Shown here piece by piece: positions 8,780-17,635 of a DNA stretch of 64,000 nucleotides. The notes beneath the pieces were generated by a model. That model was given only the letters and a program-made list of their open reading frames with translations, made no database searches and had not been told where the DNA came from. Numbering within the stretch: the stretch's first letter is position 1; each line of letters starts with the position of its first letter. Position numbers and translations under genes: made by a program. The stretch covers positions 62,001 to 126,000 of the forward strand of contig NZ_JASISZ010000004.1 of the NCBI RefSeq assembly GCF_030063355.1, given 5' to 3'. The stretch is from Streptomyces sp. PH10-H1 (GTDB lineage: Bacteria > Actinomycetota > Actinomycetes > Streptomycetales > Streptomycetaceae).

Positions 8780-10450
8780 TCAGCTCATGCGCAGCGCGAG
8801 GAAGAAGTCCAACTTGTCTTCCAGGCGCGCGAGATCACGCCCGGTCAGTTGCTCGATCCGGCCGATACGGTACCGCAGAGTGTTCACGTGGAGATGCAGC
8901 CGGGTCGCGCAACGGGTCCAGGAGCCGTCGCACTCCAGGAACGCCTCCAGGGTCGGGATGAGCTCGGCGCGGTGCCGCCGGTCGTAGGCGCGCAGCGGGT
9001 CGAGGAGGCGCGCGGTGAAGGCGCGCCGGACGTCGTCGGGGACGAAGGGCAGCAGCAGGACGTGCGAGGCGAGCTCCTCGTGCCCTGCCACGCAGACCCG
9101 CCCGGGGCGGGCGGCGGCGACGCGGCGGGCGTGCCGGGCCTCCTCCAGGGCGCCGCGCAGCCCCTCGGCGGAGTGGACGGTGGCGCTGACGCCGATGGTG
9201 AGCCGCCCGTCCTCGGCCAGACCCCGGCCGAGCGGGCCGCGCAGGGTGTCGAGCAGGCCGTCGGCGCGCCAGTCGTCGGTGAAGCCGCCCGCGGCCGGGT
9301 CGCCGGGCGCCAGCGGTACGAGGGCCATCGCCTCGTCACCCTCATGGGCGACAGCGATCCGGTCGGCGGGATCGGGGCCGATCGCGGCCGGGTCGACCAG
9401 CGCCTCCTCCAGCAGGGTCTGGGCGGCCGGTCCCGCGGGCACCTCGCCGCCCAGCCAGTCGACCCGGGCGACGACGACCTGCCAGTGTGGCGCGGTGCCG
9501 AGCCCGGGGACCAGGACGGGGGCGGCGACCCGCAGCCGGGCGGCGATCTCGGCCGGGGGCGAGCCCGCCTGGACCAGTTCCAGCACCTCGTGGGCGAGCC
9601 GGCGGCGCACGGTGCGCGCGGCGTCGCGGCGGTCGCGCTCGACCGCGATCAGCTGGGTGACGCCCTGCAGCAGATCGAGCCGTTCCGCGGGCCAGTCCCC
9701 GGCGTCGGCGTCGACCGCGAGGAACCAGTCGGAGAGCAGGGTGGCCCGGACGTCGGGTACGGGGCCGGTGCCGCCGCTGCGGATCGGGAAGAGCGAGTAC
9801 GTGTGGCTGGCGCCGCCGGAGACGATCGCGGTGCGGTGCGGTGAGGGCCGGGCGGTGCGCATGGCCGCCAAGTGGGCGCCGGCGAGTTCTGAGCGGATAG
9901 TGGTGGACAGCGGATGCTCCGAGCCCGCGATCTGCCGCCCGGTGGCGGACAGCACCCAGGCGCGCAGATCCAGGTCGGTGCCGAGCAGGTCCAGTACGGC
10001 GTCGGGGCCGCCGCCCGAGGGACCCGACGACATCAGCCGCCGGTGCCGGTCCACGACCGCGGCCAGGTCGCCGGCCCGCTCGGTGGAGACCTGGCGGACC
10101 ACGTGCTCGGTGATCGAGGCGAAGGCGACGTTCTCATCGACGGCGAACAGCGGCAGCCGGTGCCGGAAGCAGGCCGCCACCAGATCGTCGGGGACCGAAC
10201 CCAGCTCGGCCTCGCCCGCCGCGAGCCCCGCTACACCGGCCGAGGCGAGGATTCGTACGAACCGCTCGGAGTCGTCCGGTTCATGCCGCCAGGCGAGTCC
10301 AGTGAGCACCAGCTCACCGCCCGTGAGATAACGGCTCGGGTCGCGCAAATCCGTGGTCATCACACCACGGACGGCGCGGTCCAGTTCGTCCTCGCCGCCG
10401 AGCAGTCGCAGGCCCAGAACATCGGTGTCCAGCAGTGTGCGCAACCGCAT
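8780..10450 (-). CDS. pucR: PucR-family transcriptional regulator of purine catabolism
   Basis: A 556-residue regulator with the N-terminal PucR sensor domain (MRLRTLLDTDVLGLRLLGGEDELDRAV, written in two parts: MRLRTLLDTDVLGL and RLLGGEDELDRAV; it continues to about residue 125). A GGDEF-like linker region and the C-terminal HTH_30 follow (CATRLHLHVNTLRYRIGRIE then LTGRDL). PucR activates xanthine dehydrogenase and other purine genes in Bacillus. Here the gene is divergent from the xanthine dehydrogenase operon, across a 264-bp gap holding three CCTGGT/ACCAGG half-sites. Role from context: control of that operon. The ligand is unknown. Confidence 0.88.
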   Translation of the reverse strand: MRLRTLLDTDVLGLRLLGGEDELDRAVRGVMTTDLRDPSRYLTGGELVLTGLAWRHEPDDSERFVRILASAGVAGLAAGEAELGSVPDDLVAACFRHRLPLFAVDENVAFASITEHVVRQVSTERAGDLAAVVDRHRRLMSSGPSGGGPDAVLDLLGTDLDLRAWVLSATGRQIAGSEHPLSTTIRSELAGAHLAAMRTARPSPHRTAIVSGGASHTYSLFPIRSGGTGPVPDVRATLLSDWFLAVDADAGDWPAERLDLLQGVTQLIAVERDRRDAARTVRRRLAHEVLELVQAGSPPAEIAARLRVAAPVLVPGLGTAPHWQVVVARVDWLGGEVPAGPAAQTLLEEALVDPAAIGPDPADRIAVAHEGDEAMALVPLAPGDPAAGGFTDDWRADGLLDTLRGPLGRGLAEDGRLTIGVSATVHSAEGLRGALEEARHARRVAAARPGRVCVAGHEELASHVLLLPFVPDDVRRAFTARLLDPLRAYDRRHRAELIPTLEAFLECDGSWTRCATRLHLHVNTLRYRIGRIEQLTGRDLARLEDKLDFFLALRMS

Positions 10451-10476
10451 CGTCGTCGCCTTGTCTCGAACGCTTG

Positions 10477-10509
10477 CCTGGTCAAAGCCCTACCAGGGTG
10501 GCGCCTGGT
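10477..10509. promoter_or_regulatory. candidate PucR operator: three CCTGGT/ACCAGG half-sites
   Basis: CCTGGT at 10477-10482, ACCAGG at 10492-10497 and CCTGGT at 10504-10509 form two nested inverted repeats with 9-bp and 6-bp spacers. They start 27 bp upstream of the pucR start and lie about 210 bp before the xanthine dehydrogenase operon. Location and symmetry suggest an autoregulatory or shared operator. Binding by PucR is inferred. Confidence 0.4.
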
Positions 10510-10714
10510 TCGTTCCATTGGTGTTGCCGGTCGGAAGCCGCGAGGTTTCCGAATCGAGCCTTTCATAGGAATCTACAAGACATGAGTGCTGGCCAGCCAA
10601 GTCCTTCATGTTTTCCGTGACTGCACCCGGACCGCCGGTGGGCCGTGTACTGGGCCCCACGCAGGGTTAACAACACGTGAACAGCCCCGCTCGAGATTCG
10701 AGAAGAGAACCCCC

Positions 10715-11602
10715 ATGGACTTCCTGCGCCCCGCAAGCTGGGAGGAGGCGCTCGCCGCAAAGGCAGAGCACCCCACAGCTGTGCCCATCGCGGGCGGCAC
10801 CGACGTGATGGTCGAGATCAACTTCGACCACCGCCGGCCCGACGTGATGCTGGACCTGAACCGGATCGGTGAGCTGCAGGAGTGGGAGGTGACCGAGGAG
10901 ACCGTGCGCCTGGGTGCCTCGGTCCCGTACACCCGGATCATGGAGCACCTGCGCACCGAGCTGCCCGGTCTGGCACTCGCCGCCCACACCGTCGGCTCCC
11001 CGCAGATCCGCAACCGCGGCAGCGTCGGCGGCAACCTCGGCGCGGCCTCCCCGGCCGGCGACTCGCACCCGGCCCTGCTGGCCGCGGGTGCCGCGGTCGA
11101 GGCCGTCTCCGTCCGCGGCACCCGGCTGATCGCGGTCGAGGATTTCTACACCGGCGTGAAGCGGAACTCGCTCGCCGCCGATGAGCTGATCCGCGCCGTG
11201 CACATCAAGAAGGCCGACGGGCCACAGCAGTTCTCCAAGGTCGGCACCCGCAACGCGATGGTCATCGCGGTCTGCGCGTTCGGCCTGGCGCTGCACCCCG
11301 AGACCAGGACGGTCAAGACCGGCATCGGTTCGGCCGCGCCGACCCCGCTCCGCGCCCGGGTCGCCGAGGACTTCCTCAACGCCGCGCTCGAAGAGGGCGG
11401 TTTCTGGGAGAGCGGCAAGATCATCACCCCTTCGGTGGCCAAGCAGTTCGCCGAACTGGTGTCCGGGGCCGCCAGCCCGATCGACGACGTACGCGGCACC
11501 GCCTCGTACCGCCGCCACGCACTGGGCGTCATGGCCCGTCGCACGCTCGGCTGGACCTGGGACGAGTACCGCGGGAACGAGAGGACGCAATCATGCGCGT
11601 GA
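10715..11602 (+). CDS. xanthine dehydrogenase FAD-binding subunit
   Basis: A 295-residue medium subunit of the molybdenum hydroxylase family. The N-terminal FAD fold shows PIAGGTDVMVEIN, then IRNRGSVGGNLGAASPAGDS, which holds FAD phosphate. The CO_deh_flav_C domain (QQFSKVGTRNAMVIAVCA) follows. It passes electrons from the iron-sulfur subunit to the acceptor. First gene of the operon; ATG 10715 follows GAGAAGAGAA. Its stop overlaps the next start by 10 bp, so the two are translationally coupled. Probable regulator: the divergent PucR. Confidence 0.93.
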   Translation: MDFLRPASWEEALAAKAEHPTAVPIAGGTDVMVEINFDHRRPDVMLDLNRIGELQEWEVTEETVRLGASVPYTRIMEHLRTELPGLALAAHTVGSPQIRNRGSVGGNLGAASPAGDSHPALLAAGAAVEAVSVRGTRLIAVEDFYTGVKRNSLAADELIRAVHIKKADGPQQFSKVGTRNAMVIAVCAFGLALHPETRTVKTGIGSAAPTPLRARVAEDFLNAALEEGGFWESGKIITPSVAKQFAELVSGAASPIDDVRGTASYRRHALGVMARRTLGWTWDEYRGNERTQSCA

Positions 11603-12216
11603 CCTTCAATGTCAACGGCCGCCCGCAGGAGGCCGACGACGTCTGGGAAGGCGAGAGCCTGCTCTACGTCCTCCGCGAGCGCATGGGCCTGCCCGGCTCG
11701 AAGAACGCCTGTGAGCAGGGCGAGTGCGGCTCCTGTACGGTCCGCCTCGACGGTGTGCCGGTCTGCGCGTGCCTGGTGGCCGCGGCACAGGTCCAGGACC
11801 GCGACGTCGTGACCGTGGAGGGCCTGGCGGACTACGCCAGGGACCGCGCGGCCGGCCGCTGCGGCACCGGTGCCTGTGGCACCCCGCTCGGCGAGGCCCA
11901 GAAGTGGGCGGCCAAGCCGTCCGACGGGCAGACCGGCGAGGCCGCCGAGCTCTCCCCGATCCAGGCGGCGTTCATCGACGCCGGCGCCGTGCAGTGCGGT
12001 TTCTGCACCCCCGGCCTCCTCGTCGCCGCCGACGAGCTGCTGGAGCGCAACCCGTCGCCGTCCGACCAGGACATCCGCGAGGCGCTCTCGGGCAACCTGT
12101 GCCGCTGCACCGGCTACGAGAAGATCCTCGACGCGGTCCGCCTCGCTTCACTCCGCGCTGGGGTCTCCCCGCCGGAGGCAGGGGAAGAGTCCGTCACGGC
12201 CGGAGAGGGCGTCTGA
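11593..12216 (+). CDS. xanthine dehydrogenase (2Fe-2S) subunit
   Basis: A 207-residue small subunit carrying two 2Fe-2S clusters. The plant-ferredoxin-type motif is CEQGECGSC with a fourth Cys in VPVCACL. The second, four-helix cluster is in CGFCTPG and LCRCTGY. It relays electrons from the molybdenum site to FAD. About 45 residues between the two domains (SLADYARD... through AELSPIQ) form a longer linker than the roughly 160-residue CoxS-type subunits have, which accounts for its extra length. It overlaps the FAD subunit by 10 bp and ends one base before the large-subunit start. Confidence 0.93.
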   Translation: MRVTFNVNGRPQEADDVWEGESLLYVLRERMGLPGSKNACEQGECGSCTVRLDGVPVCACLVAAAQVQDRDVVTVEGLADYARDRAAGRCGTGACGTPLGEAQKWAAKPSDGQTGEAAELSPIQAAFIDAGAVQCGFCTPGLLVAADELLERNPSPSDQDIREALSGNLCRCTGYEKILDAVRLASLRAGVSPPEAGEESVTAGEGV

Positions 12217-12217
12217 C

Positions 12218-14605
12218 ATGGGCGTTACCAGAAATCCCACGAGCATCACCCAGGGCACGAAGACCAAGGGCGGTCTCGGTGAGTCCACGCTGCGCCCCGA
12301 CGGCACCCTGAAGGTCACCGGCGAGTTCGCGTACTCCTCGGACATGTGGCACGAGGACATGCTGTGGGGCTTCACGCTCCGCAGCCCGCACGCCCACGCC
12401 AGGATCCTCTCGATCGACACCGGCGAGGCGCTCGCCACCGCCGGCGTCTACGCCGTCATGACCTACGACGACCTGCCGGCCTTCACCCGCTACGGGCTGG
12501 AGTACAAGGACACCCCCGTCCTCGCCGACGGCGTCGTGCGCTACCACGGTGAGCCGGTCGCCATCGTGGCCGCCGACCACCCGGAGACCGCGCGCCGCGC
12601 GGCGGCCAAGATCAAGGTCGAGTACGAGCCGCTGCCGCTGGTCATCGACGAGGAGACCGCGCTCGCCGAGGGCGCGCCGATCCTCCACCCGAACCGCGAC
12701 GACCACCACGCGGGCCACGTCAGCCACCCGAACATCGTGCACCGCCAGCCGATCATCCGCGGCGACGCGAACGAGGCCGCCAAGCGTGCCGACATCGTCA
12801 TCAGCGGTGAGTACGAGGTCGGCATGCAGGACCAGGCCTTCCTCGGCCCGGAGTCAGGCCTGGCCGTGCCCGCCGAGGACGGCGGCGTCGACCTGTACAT
12901 CGCCACCCAGTGGCTGCACTCGGACCTCGGTCAGCTCTCCCCGGTCCTCGGCCTGCCCGAGGACAAGATCCGGATGACGCTCTCCGGCGTCGGCGGCGCG
13001 TTCGGCGGCCGCGAGGACCTGTCGATGCAGGCCCACGCCTGTCTGCTGGCGCTGCGCACCGGCAAGCCGGTCAAGATCGTCTACAACCGGTTCGAGTCCT
13101 TCTTCGGCCATGTGCACCGCCACCCGGCGAAGCTCTGGTACGAGCACGGCGTCACCAGCGAAGGCAAAATCACGCACATGAAGTGCCGGATCGTGCTGGA
13201 CGGCGGCGCCTACGCCTCGGCCTCCCCGGCCGTCGTCGGCAACGCCTCCTCCCTCTCGGTCGGCCCGTACGTGATCGACGACGTCGAGATCGAAGCCGTC
13301 GCGCTCTACACCAACAACCCGCCCTGCGGCGCGATGCGCGGTTTCGGAGCGGTCCAGGCGTGCTTCGCCTACGAGTCGCAGATGGACAAACTCGCCGCCG
13401 CCCTGGACATGGACCCGGTCGAGTTCCGCCAGCTCAACGCGATGAGCCAGGGCACGCTCCTGCCGACCGGGCAGAGCGTCGACTCCCCGGCCCCGGTCGC
13501 CGAACTGCTGCGCCGCGTCAAGGCGCTGCCGCTGCCGCCCGAGCAGCAGTGGCTGGCCGGCGACTCCGCAGGACAGTCCACCGACGTCCGCGCACTGCCC
13601 GGCGGCCTGTCCAACACCACCCACGGCGAAGGCGTCGTGCGCGGTGTCGGCTACGCGGTCGGTATCAAGAACGTCGGCTTCTCCGAGGGCTTCGACGACT
13701 ACTCCACCGCCCGGGTGCGGCTGGAGGTCATCAACGGCGAGCCGGTGGCGATGGTGCACACCGCGATGGCCGAGGTCGGCCAGGGCGGCGTCACCGTGCA
13801 CGCCCAGATCGCCCGTACCGAGCTGGGTGTCACGCAGGTGACGATCCACCCCGCCGACACGCAGGTCGGCTCCGCCGGCTCCACGTCCGCCTCCCGGCAG
13901 ACGTACGTGACCGGCGGCGCGGTGAAGAACTCCTGTGAGGCCGTCCGCGAGAAGGTCCTCGAGCTCGGCCGCGCCAAGTTCGGCAGTTACCACCCCGCGT
14001 GGGCGACCGCCGAGCTGCTCCTGGAGGGCGGCAAGGTCGTCACCGACGGCGGCGAGGTGCTCGCCGAACTGGTGGACGTCATCGAGGGCGAGACCATCGA
14101 CCTCGAACGGGAGTGGCGGCACCGCCCGACCCAGGCGTTCGACCTGGTCACCGGCCAGGGCGACGGCCACGTCCAGTACTCCTTCTGCGCCCACCGCGCG
14201 GTCGTCGAGGTCGACACCGAGCTGGGCCTGGTCAAGGTCATCGAGCTGGCCGCGGCCCAGGACGTCGGCAAGGCGCTCAACCCGCTGTCGGTCATCGGCC
14301 AGATCCAGGGCGGCACCACCCAGGGCCTCGGCCTGGCCGTCATGGAAGAGATCATCGTCGACAAGAACGCGAAGGTACGGAACCCGTCCTTCACGGACTA
14401 TCTGATCCCCACCATCCTCGACACGCCGACCATCCCGGTCGACGTCCTCGAGCTCGCCGACGAGCACGCCCCGTACGGGCTCCGCGGCATCGGTGAGGCC
14501 CCGACGCTGTCCTCGACGCCGGCCGTCGTCGCCGCCATCCGCGCGGCGACCGGCCTGGCCCTCAAGCGCGTACCGGTCAGGCCAGAACACCTCACCGGCA
14601 CGTGA
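12218..14605 (+). CDS. xanthine dehydrogenase molybdopterin-binding subunit
   Basis: A 795-residue large subunit that binds the Mo cofactor and hydroxylates hypoxanthine/xanthine to urate. ATG 12218 is chosen because it follows the small-subunit stop directly. Visible features are the N-terminal a/b-hammerhead (LKVTGEFAYSSDM), GVGGAFGGREDL contacting the cofactor, the substrate-loop PCGAMRGFGAVQACFA with its Arg, and the catalytic Glu in RGIGEAPTLSSTPAV near the C-terminus. The context (PucR, XdhC, purine permease, uricase) supports xanthine over CO or other aldehyde substrates. A strong hairpin follows 7 bp after the stop. Confidence 0.93.
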   Translation: MGVTRNPTSITQGTKTKGGLGESTLRPDGTLKVTGEFAYSSDMWHEDMLWGFTLRSPHAHARILSIDTGEALATAGVYAVMTYDDLPAFTRYGLEYKDTPVLADGVVRYHGEPVAIVAADHPETARRAAAKIKVEYEPLPLVIDEETALAEGAPILHPNRDDHHAGHVSHPNIVHRQPIIRGDANEAAKRADIVISGEYEVGMQDQAFLGPESGLAVPAEDGGVDLYIATQWLHSDLGQLSPVLGLPEDKIRMTLSGVGGAFGGREDLSMQAHACLLALRTGKPVKIVYNRFESFFGHVHRHPAKLWYEHGVTSEGKITHMKCRIVLDGGAYASASPAVVGNASSLSVGPYVIDDVEIEAVALYTNNPPCGAMRGFGAVQACFAYESQMDKLAAALDMDPVEFRQLNAMSQGTLLPTGQSVDSPAPVAELLRRVKALPLPPEQQWLAGDSAGQSTDVRALPGGLSNTTHGEGVVRGVGYAVGIKNVGFSEGFDDYSTARVRLEVINGEPVAMVHTAMAEVGQGGVTVHAQIARTELGVTQVTIHPADTQVGSAGSTSASRQTYVTGGAVKNSCEAVREKVLELGRAKFGSYHPAWATAELLLEGGKVVTDGGEVLAELVDVIEGETIDLEREWRHRPTQAFDLVTGQGDGHVQYSFCAHRAVVEVDTELGLVKVIELAAAQDVGKALNPLSVIGQIQGGTTQGLGLAVMEEIIVDKNAKVRNPSFTDYLIPTILDTPTIPVDVLELADEHAPYGLRGIGEAPTLSSTPAVVAAIRAATGLALKRVPVRPEHLTGT

Positions 14606-14611
14606 TGTCTT

Positions 14612-14650
14612 CCGGGCGGGGCGGGGGAGCACGATCCTCGCCCCGCCCGG
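14612..14650 (+). terminator. terminator of xanthine dehydrogenase operon
   Basis: A perfect 12-bp stem (CCGGGCGGGGCG at 14612-14623 with its complement at 14639-14650) and a 15-base loop begin 7 bp after the large-subunit stop. There is no clear T-tract, which is common in Streptomyces terminators. Confidence 0.7.
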
Positions 14651-14837
14651 GGCCACACCGGGCGCCACCAGGCGGCCCACGTGGCAACCGGCACCCGGCA
14701 GGACCGGCCGCACCCGCGGCCGCCGGCCGCGTGTCACCCGGCTCGTGCCCGGCATCCCGCCGGCCGCACCGGCCACCGCAGCATCCCGTCCGTCTCGGGC
14801 CGTCCCCCGGGTCGTGCAGCCCACGCACCATCCCAAA

Positions 14838-14858
14838 ACTCGCGCACCACGCGCGAGT
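14838..14858 (+). promoter_or_regulatory. inverted repeat upstream of purine permease
   Basis: ACTCGCGC and GCGCGAGT flank the 5-bp spacer ACCAC. The repeat ends 28 bp before the permease ATG. It could be an operator or a hairpin in the 5' leader. Confidence 0.4.
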
Positions 14859-14886
14859 GTCCCATTGAACCTTGGGAGTCGGCACC

Positions 14887-16353
14887 ATGACCCAAACCCC
14901 TGTAGAGCTGAAGACCACGGCGGAGGACGCCGGCGCAGGATCGCGCCCGCCCTCCGGCCGGTCTTGGCTGGATCGGTACTTCCACATCTCCGAAAGAAAG
15001 TCGACGATTCCCCGCGAGGTCCGCGGCGGCATCACGACCTTCATGGCGATGTGCTACATCCTGCTGCTCAATCCGCTGCTGTTGTCCGGCCCGGACGCGA
15101 GCGGGCACAAGCTCAGCCATGCGGGGCTGATCACCGCGACGGCCCTCGCCGCGGCGGTCTCCACGCTGCTGATGGGATTCCTCGGCAAGGTGCCGCTCGC
15201 GCTCGCCGCGGGCCTCAGCGTCTCCGGCGTGCTGGCCACCCAGGTGGCCCCCAACATGACCTGGCCGCAGGCCATGGGCATGTGCGTGATCTACGGCGCG
15301 ATCATCGTGCTGCTGGTGGTGACCGGGCTCCGCGAGATCGTCATGAACGCGATACCGCTGGCCCTCAAGCACGGCATCACCATCGGCATCGGCATGTTCA
15401 TCGCCCTCATCGGCCTGGTGAACGCCGGATTCGTCGGCAAGGGCGCGGTGCAGGGCACCGCCCCGGTCACGCTCGGTGCCGGCGGGCAGCTCTCCGGCTG
15501 GCCGGTCCTGCTCTTCTGCGTCACCCTGCTCCTGATCTTCATGCTGCAGGCCCGCAACATCCCCGGCGCGATCCTGATCGGCATCGTCGTCGGCACGATC
15601 CTCTCGGTCGTGGTCAACTCCGCCGGCGGCCTCACCGACAAGGACTGGGGAGGCGCCGCACCCAAGCTGGAGGGCAGCGCGGTCTCCATGCCCGACTTCG
15701 GGCTCTTCGGACACGTCGAATTCGGCGGCTGGGGCTCCATCGGCGGCATGACCGTCGGCGTCATCGTCTTCACCCTGGTCCTGGCCGGCTTCTTCGACGC
15801 GATGGCCACCATCATCGGCGTCGGCACCGAGGCCAAGCTCGCCGACGAGCAGGGCCGGATGCCCGGCCTCAGCAAGGCGCTGTTCATCGACGGTGCGGGC
15901 GGTGCGATCGGCGGAGTCGCCGGTGCCTCCGGCCAGACGGTCTTCATCGAGTCGGCCACCGGCGTCGGCGAGGGCGCCCGTACGGGTCTGTCCAGCGTCG
16001 TCACGGGTCTGCTCTTCGCGGCCGGCCTGTTCTTCACCCCGCTGGCCCAGATCGTCCCGGGCCAGGTCGCGGCGGCGGCGCTGGTCGTCATCGGCGCGAT
16101 GATGATGAGCAACGCCCGGCACGTCGACTGGTCGGACCGCTCGGTCTCGGTCCCGGTCTTCCTGACCGTGGTCCTGATGCCCTTCACGTACTCCATCACC
16201 GCCGGTGTCGCCGCGGGCGTCATCTCCTACACCGCCATCAAGGCGGCGCAGGGCAAGTGGCGCGAGCCCGGCATCTTCATGTGGATCCTCGCGGCGGTAT
16301 TCGTCATCTTCTTCGCTCTCCACCCCATCGAGAGCTGGCTCGGCGTCAAGTAG
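14887..16353 (+). CDS. AzgA-type NCS2 purine (hypoxanthine/guanine/adenine) permease
   Basis: A 488-residue polytopic membrane protein with about 12-14 hydrophobic segments. The AzgA/PbuG-like marks are REVRGGITTFMAMCYILLLNP at the first helix (read as REVRGGITTFMAM then CYILLLNP), GLREIVMNAIPLALKHGITI, and LAGFFDAMATIIGVGTEAKL. It moves purine bases by proton symport in this family. The start at ATG 14887 follows GGGAG at 14874-14878. It sits between the xanthine dehydrogenase operon and xdhC, 16 bp before the latter, so it probably supplies hypoxanthine/guanine to the pathway. Confidence 0.9.
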   Translation: MTQTPVELKTTAEDAGAGSRPPSGRSWLDRYFHISERKSTIPREVRGGITTFMAMCYILLLNPLLLSGPDASGHKLSHAGLITATALAAAVSTLLMGFLGKVPLALAAGLSVSGVLATQVAPNMTWPQAMGMCVIYGAIIVLLVVTGLREIVMNAIPLALKHGITIGIGMFIALIGLVNAGFVGKGAVQGTAPVTLGAGGQLSGWPVLLFCVTLLLIFMLQARNIPGAILIGIVVGTILSVVVNSAGGLTDKDWGGAAPKLEGSAVSMPDFGLFGHVEFGGWGSIGGMTVGVIVFTLVLAGFFDAMATIIGVGTEAKLADEQGRMPGLSKALFIDGAGGAIGGVAGASGQTVFIESATGVGEGARTGLSSVVTGLLFAAGLFFTPLAQIVPGQVAAAALVVIGAMMMSNARHVDWSDRSVSVPVFLTVVLMPFTYSITAGVAAGVISYTAIKAAQGKWREPGIFMWILAAVFVIFFALHPIESWLGVK

Positions 16354-16368
16354 AGGAGAATTGTCACC

Positions 16369-17535
16369 ATGCTGGACATCGCTGACGAGCTGCACCGCTG
16401 GTGCGAGCAGGGGCGTCCGTTCGCTGTCGCGACCGTTGTCGCGATCAGCGGCAGCGCGCCCCGGCAGCCCGGTGCCGCGCTGGCCGTCGACACCGACGGT
16501 ACCGCGATCGGCAGCGTGTCCGGAGGGTGCGTCGAAGGGGCCGTGTACGAGCTCTGCAAGGAAGCGCTGGAGTCGGGGGACTCGGCGGAGCCCGTGCTCC
16601 AGCGCTTCGGATATTCGGACGAGGACGCGTTCGCCGTGGGCCTGACCTGCGGCGGCGTCATAGACATCTTCGTCCAGCGAGTGGATCCCGGCGTGCGGCC
16701 GGAGTTCGTGACCGCCCTGGCCGCCGCCGCCGCGGGGGAGACCGCGGCGGTGGCCAGGATCGTGGAGGGGCCGGCCGGACTGCTCGGCCGGGCCCTGACG
16801 ATGCGGGCCGACGGGAGCCACGAGGGCAGCCTCGGCGACCCCGAGCTGGACCGTACGGCCGCGGCTGAGGCCCGCGCCCTGCTGGAGGCGGGACGTACCG
16901 CCATCTTCGGGATCGGCGCCGACGGCAGCCGCTGCGGCGAGCCGCTCACCCTGCTCGTCGAGTCGAGCGTGCCACCGCCCCGCATGATCGTCTTCGGTGC
17001 GATCGACTTCGCCGGGGCCGTCGTCAAGGTCGGCAAATTCCTCGGCTACGAGGTGACGCTGTGCGACGCGCGCCCCGTCTTCGCCACCTCCAGGCGCTTC
17101 CCGGAGGCCGACGAGGTCATCGTCGACTGGCCGCACCGCTACCTGGACGCCACGACCGCCGCGGGACGGGTGGACGGCCGCACGGTCATCTGCGTACTGA
17201 CCCACGACGCCAAGTTCGACGTACCGCTGCTGGAGCGGGCGCTGCGGCTTCCGGTCGCCTTCGTCGGCGCCATGGGCTCGCGCCGTACCCACCTGGACCG
17301 CCTGGAGCGGCTGCGGGAGGTCGGCGTCACCGAACTCGAGCTGGCCAGGCTGCGCTCCCCGATCGGCCTCGACCTCGGCGCGCGCACGCCCGAGGAGACG
17401 GCCCTGTCGATCGCCGCCGAAATCGTCGCCCACCGGCGCGGCGGCAGCGGCGTACCCCTCACGGGCGCGCACACCCCGATACACCGCGAGGCCACCCCGC
17501 CGATAGGCCGGCGGGTCGGCACCTCGGCGGCGTAG
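16369..17535 (+). CDS. xdhC: XdhC/CoxI-family molybdenum cofactor maturation protein
   Basis: A 388-residue XdhC. The N-terminal XdhC_CoxI domain contains GSAPRQPGAALAV and SVSGGCVEGAVYE, followed by LTCGGVIDIFVQ. The C-terminal Rossmann domain begins near RMIVFGAIDFAGAVVKVGKF and ends with PIGLDLGARTPEETALSI. XdhC binds, and in Mo hydroxylases sulfurates, the cofactor before it is inserted into the apoenzyme. GGAG before ATG 16369 and 15 bp from the permease stop indicate an operon with the permease. Its client is almost certainly the adjacent xanthine dehydrogenase. Confidence 0.92.
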   Translation: MLDIADELHRWCEQGRPFAVATVVAISGSAPRQPGAALAVDTDGTAIGSVSGGCVEGAVYELCKEALESGDSAEPVLQRFGYSDEDAFAVGLTCGGVIDIFVQRVDPGVRPEFVTALAAAAAGETAAVARIVEGPAGLLGRALTMRADGSHEGSLGDPELDRTAAAEARALLEAGRTAIFGIGADGSRCGEPLTLLVESSVPPPRMIVFGAIDFAGAVVKVGKFLGYEVTLCDARPVFATSRRFPEADEVIVDWPHRYLDATTAAGRVDGRTVICVLTHDAKFDVPLLERALRLPVAFVGAMGSRRTHLDRLERLREVGVTELELARLRSPIGLDLGARTPEETALSIAAEIVAHRRGGSGVPLTGAHTPIHREATPPIGRRVGTSAA

Positions 17536-17545
17536 CGCCTGGTCC

Positions 17546-17577
17546 GGCTCCGGTCCGCCCCGGCTCCGGTCCGCCCC
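17546..17577. repeat. 16-bp direct repeat, two copies
   Basis: GGCTCCGGTCCGCCCC occurs twice in perfect tandem in the gap after xdhC. Function unknown; perhaps a simple duplication. Confidence 0.75.
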
Positions 17578-17635
17578 GAGTGCCCGTGTTCGTCGCGGAC
17601 TCATTCTGTCCGCATGGCGTCGTAGCGTAGGCGGC

